Shown here piece by piece: positions 8,041-15,903 of a DNA stretch of 64,000 nucleotides (within the stretch, counting starts at the first letter, position 1; every line of letters starts with the position of its first letter). The stretch is taken from NCBI GenBank assembly GCA_049975425.1, contig JBNGDI010000016.1, positions 7,049-71,048 of the forward strand. Direction: 5' to 3'. The notes beneath the pieces are model-generated. The model was not told the origin of the DNA and did no database searches. It worked only from the letters and a program-made list of their open reading frames with translations. The position numbers were made by a program, and so were the translations under genes. Source of the DNA: HyVt-105 sp049975425. Its GTDB lineage: Bacteria > Bacteroidota > Bacteroidia > Bacteroidales > VadinHA17.

Positions 8041-10146
8041 ATGCAAAACCTCTGCCAGAGGGATATCAAATACCTTCCGGGAGTGGGCCCGAAACGGGCC
8101 GAATGGCTGGAAAAGGAACTGAATATACGTACCTTTGCCGACCTGCTGTATTATTTCCCCTACAAATATGCCGACAGGACCCGTTTCTACAAAATTTCGG
8201 AGATCCATCCCGATTTGCCCCACGTACAGATCAGGGGCCGTTTCACCTGGTTCGGGTTTGCCGGTGACCCACGGCGCAAAAGATTCGTGGCCCGGTTCGC
8301 CGACGAAACCGGCAGTGTGGAGGTAATATGGTTCCGGGGGCTCCGCTGGATACAGAATGCCTATCAAACCGACAGGGAATATGTGCTGTTCGGCAAACCT
8401 ACCGTATTCAACCGCCAGATCAACCTGGTACATCCCGAGGTGGAAGAAGCCTCGGCCTATGATAAAAGTTTGACCCGGGCCCTGCAGCCTTTTTACAGCA
8501 CCACCGAAAAACTGAAAAACAACTTCATCAGTTCCAAAACCATACAGAAACTGATGAACAACCTGTTTGAACAGATAGGACCAAATATACAGGAAACCCT
8601 TCCGTCGTACCTGCTGGAAGAAACGGGCCTGATGCCCCTGCCCGAAGCGCTGCTGAATATTCATTTCCCGGAGTCTCCCCGGCTGCTCAGCCGGGCCCGC
8701 TACCGCCTGAAATTCGAAGAGCTTTTTCTCATCCAGCTCAGCCTTCTGCAGTCGCGGAAAATCAGGACCAGGAAAACCGAAGGATTTGTATTTTCCCGGG
8801 TGGGTGACTCCCTCAATGAATTCTATGAAAACCACCTTCCTTTTGAACTGACGAAAGCACAGAAAAGGGTTATCAGAGAAATCAGGAAAGATATGGGTTC
8901 GGGCAGGCAGATGAACAGGTTGCTCCAGGGAGATGTGGGAAGCGGCAAAACCCTGGTTGCCCTGATGAGCATGCTGATTGCCCGCGACAATGGTTACCAG
9001 TCGTGCCTGATGGCCCCCACCGAGATACTGGCCGCCCAGCATTACCGTACCCTGAAGAACTTCCTGGGAAACATGAATGTACAGGTCGACCTGCTGACGG
9101 GATCAACCCGGAAGAAGGACCGGGAAACCATTCAGGAGGACCTGGTTTCGGGAAAAACAGATATCCTGGTGGGAACCCATGCCCTGATAGAGGAAACCGT
9201 CCGGTTCAGCCGTCTGGGACTGGCCGTGATCGATGAACAGCACCGCTTCGGGGTGGCACAGCGCGCCAGCCTGTGGAAAAAGAACGAACGGCCGCCACAT
9301 GTGCTGGTCATGACAGCCACCCCCATCCCCCGCACCCTGGCCATGACCCTGTACGGCGACCTGGACATTTCGGTAATCGACGAACTGCCCCCCGGAAGAA
9401 AGCCCGTTAAAACTCTGCATTATTATGATTCACAGCGGCTCAGAATGTTCGGGTTCCTGAAAAAGCAAATTGCCGAAGGCCGCCAGGTATATGTGGTATA
9501 TCCCCTGATCAGTGAATCGGAAAAAATGGATTACAAGGACCTGGAAGACGGTTACGAAAGCATATGCAGGGCGTTTCCCCCACCCGATTATGCGGTGAGC
9601 GTGGTGCATGGCAGAATGAAGCCGGCCGAAAAGGACAAAGCCATGAATCATTTTATTGCCGGGAGAACCCACATCATGGTAGCCACCACCGTGATCGAAG
9701 TGGGAGTGGACGTGCCCAATGCCAGCGTTATGGTGATTGAAAGCGCCGAACGGTTCGGGCTTTCCCAGCTCCACCAGCTCAGAGGCCGGGTAGGTAGGGG
9801 TGCCGACCAGTCATACTGTATTATGATGACTTCGTTTGAACTGAGCCGGGAGGCAAGGATGCGCATCGAAACCATGGTAAGGACCAACGATGGTTTTGAA
9901 ATTGCAGAAGCCGACCTGAAGCTCAGAGGCCCGGGCAACCTCGAAGGAACCCAGCAGAGCGGCATCCCCTTCACCCTGCGGATCGCCGACCTGGGCAAAG
10001 ACGGACAGCTTCTGCAGTACGCCCGCGATACTGCGGAAAAAATACTGGCCGCAGACCCGGAACTGAACTCTCCGGAAAACAGGATGCTGCTTGAAACCCT
10101 TCGAAGGAACCAGAAGGAATATATGAACTGGAGCATGATCAGCTGA
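8041..10146 (+). CDS. recG: ATP-dependent DNA helicase RecG
   Basis: RecG remodels stalled replication forks and Holliday junctions. The 701-residue protein has an N-terminal wedge/OB region (KYLPGVGPKRAEWLEKELNI at the start), Walker A GDVGSGKT near residue 300, the DEQH box near residue 398, motif III VMTATPIPRTLAM, and the RecG-typical C-terminus QLHQLRGRVGRG followed by FEIAEADLKLRGPG. I placed the start at 8041 because the family N-terminus begins there; the frame stays open further upstream, but that part only mirrors the methyltransferase gene on the other strand. It stands alone on the plus strand. Confidence 0.97.
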   Translation: MQNLCQRDIKYLPGVGPKRAEWLEKELNIRTFADLLYYFPYKYADRTRFYKISEIHPDLPHVQIRGRFTWFGFAGDPRRKRFVARFADETGSVEVIWFRGLRWIQNAYQTDREYVLFGKPTVFNRQINLVHPEVEEASAYDKSLTRALQPFYSTTEKLKNNFISSKTIQKLMNNLFEQIGPNIQETLPSYLLEETGLMPLPEALLNIHFPESPRLLSRARYRLKFEELFLIQLSLLQSRKIRTRKTEGFVFSRVGDSLNEFYENHLPFELTKAQKRVIREIRKDMGSGRQMNRLLQGDVGSGKTLVALMSMLIARDNGYQSCLMAPTEILAAQHYRTLKNFLGNMNVQVDLLTGSTRKKDRETIQEDLVSGKTDILVGTHALIEETVRFSRLGLAVIDEQHRFGVAQRASLWKKNERPPHVLVMTATPIPRTLAMTLYGDLDISVIDELPPGRKPVKTLHYYDSQRLRMFGFLKKQIAEGRQVYVVYPLISESEKMDYKDLEDGYESICRAFPPPDYAVSVVHGRMKPAEKDKAMNHFIAGRTHIMVATTVIEVGVDVPNASVMVIESAERFGLSQLHQLRGRVGRGADQSYCIMMTSFELSREARMRIETMVRTNDGFEIAEADLKLRGPGNLEGTQQSGIPFTLRIADLGKDGQLLQYARDTAEKILAADPELNSPENRMLLETLRRNQKEYMNWSMIS

Positions 10147-10289
10147 AAAACAACATATAAGCGGAACGGTAGTGAAAAACCCTTTCATCCCAATATACCG
10201 GTTGTTTTTGGCTTATTTAAAATCATAATAAATTGGATTTCCACATCCAAAACCTGACAAAAAGCAGGCAGAAAAATCTGCACCTGCTA

Positions 10290-10297
10290 TAAATTTG
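10290..10297 (+). promoter_or_regulatory. Candidate -7 box for the rseC-rnf operon
   Basis: TAAATTTG is a full match to TAnnTTTG, 34 bp upstream of the rseC-like start. It follows a hairpin (GCAGGCAGA ... TCTGCACCTGC, 10264-10287) that could end recG transcripts or act as an operator. No good -33 element is seen. Confidence 0.5.
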
Positions 10298-10331
10298 TGC
10301 TTTTTAATCAGTGATCAGGAGTGTTTGCGTG

Positions 10332-10748
10332 ATGGCTGAAATGATTGAACATACAGGTATTGTCAGGGAGATAGGCCCGGATGGGCTGAAGGTCAGGATC
10401 CTGTTCGAACCGGCCTGTTCCGCATGCCATGCCCGGGAGATCTGCGAAGCCGGCAGCTCCCGAGAAAAAGAAATCACCATCAGGGAATGGCAGGGAAATT
10501 TTCACCCGGGAGAACAGGTGCAGGTAATGATTACCGAATCGCTCGGGCTAAAAGCCCTTTTTTACAGCTATATTTTACCATTTATCCTGGTGCTGCTCTG
10601 TCTGGTGGTTCTCACAGCCGGCGGTGCCCGTGAATGGCTGGCCGGTGTACTCTCCCTGTCGGTGCTGGTGCCGTATTACCTGATCCTGTATGTGCTGAGA
10701 AAACGGATAGACCGGGTGTTCAGCTTCTCAGTATCCAGGTTAACATAA
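10332..10748 (+). CDS. RseC/SoxR-reducing-complex-like integral membrane protein
   Basis: The 138-residue protein begins with an RseC-type domain (EHTGIVREIGPDGLKVRILF) holding a cysteine cluster, CSACHAREIC, typical of the family. Two transmembrane helices follow (about residues 73-95 and 98-120: LFYSYILPFILVLLCLVVL and WLAGVLSLSVLVPYYLI). I chose ATG 10332 because AGGAG lies at 10317-10321 at the right distance; a GTG at 10311 would precede that site. It sits 13 bp before rnfB, and in this phylum such genes lead rnf operons, so a role in Rnf assembly or redox maintenance is likely. The cysteines suggest a metal or redox site; the ligand is not known from sequence. Confidence 0.88.
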   Translation: MAEMIEHTGIVREIGPDGLKVRILFEPACSACHAREICEAGSSREKEITIREWQGNFHPGEQVQVMITESLGLKALFYSYILPFILVLLCLVVLTAGGAREWLAGVLSLSVLVPYYLILYVLRKRIDRVFSFSVSRLT

Positions 10749-10761
10749 ACATAATGACCAC

Positions 10762-11727
10762 ATGAACTCGATCATTCTCATTACCGTCATTACCCTGAGC
10801 GCCATCGGCACCGCTGCGGCCCTGATACTCTATTTCGTGGCAAGGAAGTTCCGGGTGCATGAAGACCCCCGGATAGACGAAGTGGAAGCCGTTTTGCCGG
10901 CCGCCAACTGTGGGGGGTGCGGATACCCGGGATGCCGGAATTTCGCCGAAGCCCTGGTCAAATCTGATTCATTCGAAGGGCTGTTCTGCCCGGTAGGCGG
11001 GAACGAAGTCATGGCAAAAGTGGCCGAAATACTGGGGCGTGAAGCCGTTACCCAGGCTCCCCTGGTAGCCGTGGTGCGCTGCAATGGTTCGCCTGAGAAC
11101 CGGCCGAAAACCAGTGTGTACGATGGCCCGATGACGTGCGCCATTGCCCATGCCCTGTATACGGGCGAATCGGAATGCCCGTACGGATGCCTGGGATACG
11201 GCGATTGCGTGGAGGCCTGTACCTTCGATGCCATGTATATGGACCCGGAAACCAGCCTGCCGGTGGTCATCGATAATAAATGTACCGCCTGCGGAGCCTG
11301 TGTGGAAGCCTGCCCGCGCGATATCATTGAACTCAGAAAAAAGAACCCGAAAGACCGGAAAATATTCGTATGCTGTATCAATGAAGAGAAAGGAGCCGTT
11401 GCGCGGAAAAACTGCAAGGTGGCCTGCATCGGTTGCGGTGCCTGCGTAAAGGTTTGCCCCTTCGATGCCATCACCCTGGAGAATAACCTGGCCTACATTG
11501 ATGCTGAAAAATGCCGGCTCTGCCGCAAGTGTGCCCCCGTTTGCCCCACCAATTCCATTCTCGAGATCAACTTCCCGGAAAAGAAAATGGTAGTGAAAGG
11601 GCAGGAGAAAAAAGATACAAAAGAAGGCAGCGGGAAAGAAGAAAAAGTGGCAGCATCCGGCAGTGAGCAGAAAGAAAGCGGAGAAGAAAGCAAAAAGGAT
11701 ATAGAATCGAATTCGTCAAATAAATAA
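10762..11727 (+). CDS. rnfB: Rnf complex subunit B (ferredoxin-type iron-sulfur protein)
   Basis: RnfB takes electrons from ferredoxin at the cytoplasmic face of the Rnf complex. An N-terminal membrane anchor (residues 3-25) precedes the [4Fe-4S] domain ANCGGCGYPGCRNFAEAL. Further clusters follow: a CPYGCLGYGDCVEAC group, then KCTACGACVEACPRD, CIGCGACVKVCPFD and KCRLCRKCAPVCPTN. The number of ferredoxin repeats exceeds the short proteobacterial RsxB and matches the long RnfB of Bacteroidota and Clostridia. The last 50 residues are a Lys/Glu/Ser-rich tail of low complexity. It follows the rseC-like gene by 13 bp and precedes rnfC by 12 bp. Confidence 0.96.
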   Translation: MNSIILITVITLSAIGTAAALILYFVARKFRVHEDPRIDEVEAVLPAANCGGCGYPGCRNFAEALVKSDSFEGLFCPVGGNEVMAKVAEILGREAVTQAPLVAVVRCNGSPENRPKTSVYDGPMTCAIAHALYTGESECPYGCLGYGDCVEACTFDAMYMDPETSLPVVIDNKCTACGACVEACPRDIIELRKKNPKDRKIFVCCINEEKGAVARKNCKVACIGCGACVKVCPFDAITLENNLAYIDAEKCRLCRKCAPVCPTNSILEINFPEKKMVVKGQEKKDTKEGSGKEEKVAASGSEQKESGEESKKDIESNSSNK

Positions 11728-11739
11728 AACAGACGCACC

Positions 11740-13071
11740 GTGTTAAAAACCTTTGCAAAAGGAGGGGTTCATCCGCCGGAAAACAAGCTGTCGGCCTCCC
11801 GGCCTATCGAAAGCCTGCCCCTGCCTCAAACGGTTTCCATTCCACTGTCGCAGCATATCGGCGCCCCGCCCGCTCCGCTCGTTCAGAAGAACGACCAGGT
11901 GAAAACCGGCCAGTTGATCGCCAGGGGCGAAGGGTTTGTTTCTGCCAATATCCATTCCTCTGTTACCGGAAAAGTAGTCAAGCTGGAAGAGGTGATGGAT
12001 GCCGGGGGATACCGCCGGCCTGCCGTCACCATTCAGGTGGCGGAGGACGAATGGATGCCGGAAATCGATACCAGTCCCGGCCTTATAAAGGAATTTGACC
12101 TCAGCGGAGAGGAGATCATTGAAAAAGTAAAGGAAGCCGGGATCGTGGGAATGGGGGGAGCCACCTTCCCATCTCATGTGAAGATGAGCGTTCCCCGGGG
12201 TAAAAAAGCGGAACTTCTGATTATCAACGGGGTGGAATGTGAACCCTGGTTAACCTCCGACCACAGACTGATGCTGGAAAAAGGAGAAGAGCTGCTGGTG
12301 GGTATCCGCCTCATCATGAAAGCCCTGCAGGTGGAAAAAGCACTGATCGGCATTGAAAACAATAAACCCGATGCCATTGAGCACCTTTCGGGACTGTGCC
12401 TGGGGGAAAAAGGCATTTCTGTGGTCCCCCTGAAAGTGAAATATCCACAGGGCGGGGAGAAACAACTTATCAAGGCCATTACAGGAAGGGAAGTGCCCCC
12501 GGGGGGACTGCCCATAGATGTGGCGACCGTAGTACATAACGTAGGAACCGCCTATGCCGTGTACGAAGCGGTACAGAAAAACAAACCCCTGATAGAAAGG
12601 GTGGTGACCGTTACGGGTCCTTCCGTTAAAAAACCATCCAATTTCCTGGCCAGGACAGGCACCCCGGTGAGCCACCTGATTGAAGCTGCCGGTGGACTGC
12701 CCGAGGATACGGGAAAGATCGTCAGCGGAGGCCCCATGATGGGAAAAGCTCTTAACTCGATTCAGGTGCCGGTTACCAAAGGAACCTCGGGTATTCTTAT
12801 CCTGCCGGAAAGTATGTCGGTCAGAAAACCGGTGCTGCCCTGCATCCGGTGCAGCCGGTGTATCTTCGTGTGTCCTATGGGGCTGGAACCATACCTGCTC
12901 ATGACCCTTTCGGACAAGGGGATGACCGAAAAGATGGAAAAAGAACATGTCATGGATTGCATAGAATGCGGTTCGTGCAGTTATATATGCCCCTCGAACC
13001 GCCCCCTGCTTGATTATATCAGGCTGGGTAAAGCTCAGGTTAATCAATTGATAAGATCGAGAAAGAAATAA
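11740..13071 (+). CDS. rnfC: Rnf complex subunit C (NADH/FMN and iron-sulfur subunit)
   Basis: RnfC is the NAD-reducing peripheral subunit, related to the flavin/NADH-binding part of complex I. The 443-residue protein starts with a GTG giving MLKTFAKGGVHPPENK, the usual RnfC opening. GIVGMGGATFPSHVK is the glycine-rich nucleotide-binding loop and INGVECEPWLTSDHRLM the conserved segment after it. Two clusters lie near the C-terminus: CIRCSRCIFVCPMGL and CIECGSCSYICPSNRPL. The stop shares one base with the rnfD start (TAATG), so translation is probably coupled. Confidence 0.97.
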   Translation: MLKTFAKGGVHPPENKLSASRPIESLPLPQTVSIPLSQHIGAPPAPLVQKNDQVKTGQLIARGEGFVSANIHSSVTGKVVKLEEVMDAGGYRRPAVTIQVAEDEWMPEIDTSPGLIKEFDLSGEEIIEKVKEAGIVGMGGATFPSHVKMSVPRGKKAELLIINGVECEPWLTSDHRLMLEKGEELLVGIRLIMKALQVEKALIGIENNKPDAIEHLSGLCLGEKGISVVPLKVKYPQGGEKQLIKAITGREVPPGGLPIDVATVVHNVGTAYAVYEAVQKNKPLIERVVTVTGPSVKKPSNFLARTGTPVSHLIEAAGGLPEDTGKIVSGGPMMGKALNSIQVPVTKGTSGILILPESMSVRKPVLPCIRCSRCIFVCPMGLEPYLLMTLSDKGMTEKMEKEHVMDCIECGSCSYICPSNRPLLDYIRLGKAQVNQLIRSRKK

Positions 13072-14072
13072 TGGACAAACTGCTCAGAGTATCCTACTCC
13101 CCGCACATTCACGGGGAGAATTCCGTACCCAGACTCATGTGGGGAGTAATCGCCTCCCTGGTGCCTGCTTTTGTGCTTTCAGTCCTTTACTTCGGGCTCG
13201 GGGCCATTCTGGTAACCGCCACATCCGTTTTGTCATGTGTGCTCTTTGAATACCTCATTCAGCGGTTCATTATGAAGGTGCCTCCCACCGTGAACGACGG
13301 TTCGGCTGTGGTGACCGGAGTGCTGCTGGCTTTCTGTCTTCCCGCCACCATCCCCCTGTGGCTGGTGGCTCTGGGTGCCCTGGTTGCTATCGGAGTGGGG
13401 AAAATGAGTTTCGGAGGACTGGGTAGTAATCCCTTCAATCCCGCCCTGGTGGGCCGGGTTTTCCTCTTCATTTCCTTCCCCGTGCAGCTTACCAGCTGGC
13501 CGCTGCCCATGGGTTTCAAAACAAAACTGGTTGATGCGGCCACAGGAGCCACCCCCCTGGGAGTGATCAAGGAGGGTTTGCTGAACAACCAGCAGGTACC
13601 CCCCCTGATGGATGATATCCCCTCGCATATGCAATTGTTCTACGGAAATATGAACGGATCAATGGGTGAGGTAGCCGCCATTGCCCTGTTACTGGGATTT
13701 GTCTATTTAGTGGTCAAAAAAATCATTCCCCCCGTTATTCCCCTTACCATCCTGGGAACGGTTTTCGTATTCACCGGCATCCTGTGGCTGGCCAATCCCG
13801 AATCGAATGCCGATCCGCTGTTTCATTTGCTGACCGGTGGGGTGATGCTGGGAGCCATATACATGGCTACTGATTATGTTACCTCGCCCATGACCAAAAA
13901 AGGAATGGTGGTGTTTGGGGTTGGCATCGGAGTCATCACGGTACTGATACGCCGGTTCGGATCGTATCCCGAAGGAGTACAGTTCGCCATTCTGATCATG
14001 AACGCTTTCGTTCCCCTGATCAATTCCTGGTTCAAACCCAAACGATTCGGAGAGGAGGTGCAACATGGCTAA
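13071..14072 (+). CDS. rnfD: Rnf complex subunit D (flavinylated membrane subunit)
   Basis: RnfD is a multi-span NqrB-like membrane subunit with covalently bound FMN. Several hydrophobic spans are visible, and the loop DAATGATPLG holds the S/TGAT motif in which the threonine (residue 161) would carry the flavin. GLGSNPFNPALVGRVFLF is another family hallmark. The 333-residue length is normal. The 3' end overlaps rnfG by 8 bp, consistent with a tightly coupled operon. Confidence 0.97.
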   Translation: MDKLLRVSYSPHIHGENSVPRLMWGVIASLVPAFVLSVLYFGLGAILVTATSVLSCVLFEYLIQRFIMKVPPTVNDGSAVVTGVLLAFCLPATIPLWLVALGALVAIGVGKMSFGGLGSNPFNPALVGRVFLFISFPVQLTSWPLPMGFKTKLVDAATGATPLGVIKEGLLNNQQVPPLMDDIPSHMQLFYGNMNGSMGEVAAIALLLGFVYLVVKKIIPPVIPLTILGTVFVFTGILWLANPESNADPLFHLLTGGVMLGAIYMATDYVTSPMTKKGMVVFGVGIGVITVLIRRFGSYPEGVQFAILIMNAFVPLINSWFKPKRFGEEVQHG

Positions 14073-14664
14073 AAAGGAATCCACCCTGCTGAATATGGTA
14101 ATTACCCTGCTGGTGGTTACGGCTGTAGCTTCCACCGCCCTGGGGTTCGTATACGAGTTCACCAAAGGGCCCATTGCTGCCGCCCGCGAAGCCAAAAGAA
14201 TTTCAGCCATAGAACAGGTATTGCCTGAGTTCGACAATAATCCGGGATCGGAAGCAAAAGCCATAGCCATGGACGGCGACAGCGTGTACCTGTATTCCGG
14301 AAGGAAAGACGGCGAATGGGTGGGAACCGCCGTTCAGACCTTCAGCAAACAGGGATTCAGCGGATATATCTGGCTGATGGTGGGGTTTTTACCCGACGGC
14401 ACCATCCATAACATTGTGGTGCTGGAACATAAGGAAACTCCCGGACTGGGGGATAAAATGGAACAGGAAAAATCGTTCGACAAAAAAACCGGTAAATCGT
14501 GGAGCTCACAGTTTATCGGAAAACACCCCGATAATTTTCAATTAAAGGTCACCAAAGACGGGGGAGATGTGGATGCCATCACAGCCTCCACCATATCATC
14601 CCGTGCATTCTGTGACGCCGTTAATCGCGCCTACCAGGCCTTTAAGGAAGGAGGTAACCAATGA
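14065..14664 (+). CDS. rnfG: Rnf complex subunit G (FMN-binding protein)
   Basis: RnfG exposes a covalently bound FMN on the outer side of the membrane. One N-terminal membrane span (residues 11-30) is followed by the FMN_bind domain. The flavinylation motif appears as DAITASTISSRAF with the acceptor threonine at residue 176; the usual TGAT reads TAST here, a conservative variation. HKETPGLGDKM is the conserved loop that packs on the flavin. The start overlaps rnfD by 8 bp and the stop overlaps rnfE by 4 bp. Confidence 0.95.
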   Translation: MAKKESTLLNMVITLLVVTAVASTALGFVYEFTKGPIAAAREAKRISAIEQVLPEFDNNPGSEAKAIAMDGDSVYLYSGRKDGEWVGTAVQTFSKQGFSGYIWLMVGFLPDGTIHNIVVLEHKETPGLGDKMEQEKSFDKKTGKSWSSQFIGKHPDNFQLKVTKDGGDVDAITASTISSRAFCDAVNRAYQAFKEGGNQ

Positions 14665-15248
14665 ACCAGTGGAAAAACTTCAGTAAAGGGTTTATCAGGG
14701 AAAATGCCGTTTTCGTGCTTTTCCTCGGGTTGTGCCCCACCCTGGGGGTGACCAGTACCGCCATCAACGGTCTGGGCATGGGGCTGGCCACTACCTTTGT
14801 CCTGTTTATGTCAAATACTGTGGTATCGCTCATCAAATCACTGATACCCAACAAGGTCAGGATCCCCACCTACATTGTGGTGATCGCTTCCTTTGTGACC
14901 ATTGTTGAGCTTACCATGCAGGCATACCTGCCTACCCTGTTCGAGCAGCTGGGACTGTTCATCCCCCTGATCGTGGTCAACTGTGTGATCCTGGGACGTG
15001 CGGAAGCCTTCGCCTCAAAAAACAACCTTCTCACCTCCGCCATAGACGGACTGGGCATGGGGCTGGGTTTTGCCTTTGCCCTGACACTGCTGGGAGCGGT
15101 GCGCGAGATCCTGGGCAGCGGGTCACTGTTCGGCCTCAAATTCATTGCCGGTGACGGTATCCTGTTGTTCATCCTGCCTCCGGGCGCCTTCCTCGCCCTG
15201 GGATACCTGATTGTGATCATGAACAAGATCAAAGAAAAAACCACCTAA
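14661..15248 (+). CDS. rnfE: Rnf complex subunit E (membrane subunit)
   Basis: A 195-residue integral membrane protein of the RnfA/RnfE-NqrD/NqrE pair. It has the hallmark ENAVFVLFLGLCPTLGVT near the N-terminus and FIPLIVVNCVILGRAEAFA in the second half, the two inverted half-repeats whose cysteines hold an iron-sulfur cluster in the membrane. About six spans are expected. The ATG overlaps the rnfG stop. Confidence 0.97.
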   Translation: MNQWKNFSKGFIRENAVFVLFLGLCPTLGVTSTAINGLGMGLATTFVLFMSNTVVSLIKSLIPNKVRIPTYIVVIASFVTIVELTMQAYLPTLFEQLGLFIPLIVVNCVILGRAEAFASKNNLLTSAIDGLGMGLGFAFALTLLGAVREILGSGSLFGLKFIAGDGILLFILPPGAFLALGYLIVIMNKIKEKTT

Positions 15249-15260
15249 TCCGATCCTGCC

Positions 15261-15833
15261 ATGGAATATGTAATCATCATCATATCGGCCGTATTTGTCA
15301 ACAACATCGTTCTGACCCGGTTCCTGGGTATTTGCCCCTTTATCGGCGTGTCGAGCAGGGTCAGCACCGCCCTGGGAATGAGCGGGGCCGTGGCTTTTGT
15401 CATGACCATTGCCACTCTGGTAACCTATCTGCTCCAGGTCTATATACTGAACCCTTTCGGGATCGCCTTCATGCAGACCATTACCTTTATCCTGGTCATT
15501 GCCTCCCTGGTGCAGCTCGTGGAGATTATCCTGAAAAAGGTGAGCCCGCCCCTGTACCAGGCTCTGGGGATATTTCTTCCCCTGATCACCACCAACTGCG
15601 CCATTCTGGGGGTAGCCATTCTGGCCCAGCAAAATGAATACAACCTGCTGGAAAGCGTGGTGTTCGGCATTGCCAATGCCATCGGCTTCGGACTTGCCCT
15701 GATCCTGTTCTCAGGTATCAGGGAACACCTGAGCATGGTGAATGTGCCGAAAGCGCTCCAGGGGGTGCCCATTGCTTTTATTGTAGCCGGACTGCTGGCC
15801 ATGGCGTTCATGGGCTTTGCCGGAATCGTCTGA
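15261..15833 (+). CDS. rnfA: Rnf complex subunit A (membrane subunit)
   Basis: Paralogue of RnfE with inverted membrane topology. FVNNIVLTRFLGICPFIGVS and FLPLITTNCAILGVAILAQ are the paired cysteine-bearing helices that form the intramembrane Fe-S site with RnfE. The 190-residue length is standard. It is the last gene of the rnfBCDGEA order, which is the order used in Bacteroidota and Clostridia. A hairpin follows 15 bp downstream. Confidence 0.97.
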   Translation: MEYVIIIISAVFVNNIVLTRFLGICPFIGVSSRVSTALGMSGAVAFVMTIATLVTYLLQVYILNPFGIAFMQTITFILVIASLVQLVEIILKKVSPPLYQALGIFLPLITTNCAILGVAILAQQNEYNLLESVVFGIANAIGFGLALILFSGIREHLSMVNVPKALQGVPIAFIVAGLLAMAFMGFAGIV

Positions 15834-15837
15834 AACA

Positions 15838-15870
15838 AAAAACAAAAGCAGGCCGGTTCCCCGGCCTGCT
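15838..15870 (-). terminator. Terminator between the rnf operon and the S46 peptidase gene
   Basis: A perfect 9-bp stem, GCAGGCCGG/CCGGCCTGC (15848-15856 with 15861-15869, TTCC loop), is followed on the minus strand by a T-rich run (TTTTGTTTTTTGTTTC). It therefore best serves the minus-strand peptidase, and its hairpin could also slow transcription leaving rnfA. Confidence 0.75.
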
Positions 15871-15903
15871 TCACAATCAGCTTCTCTCCAATAACAGCAC
15901 CCT

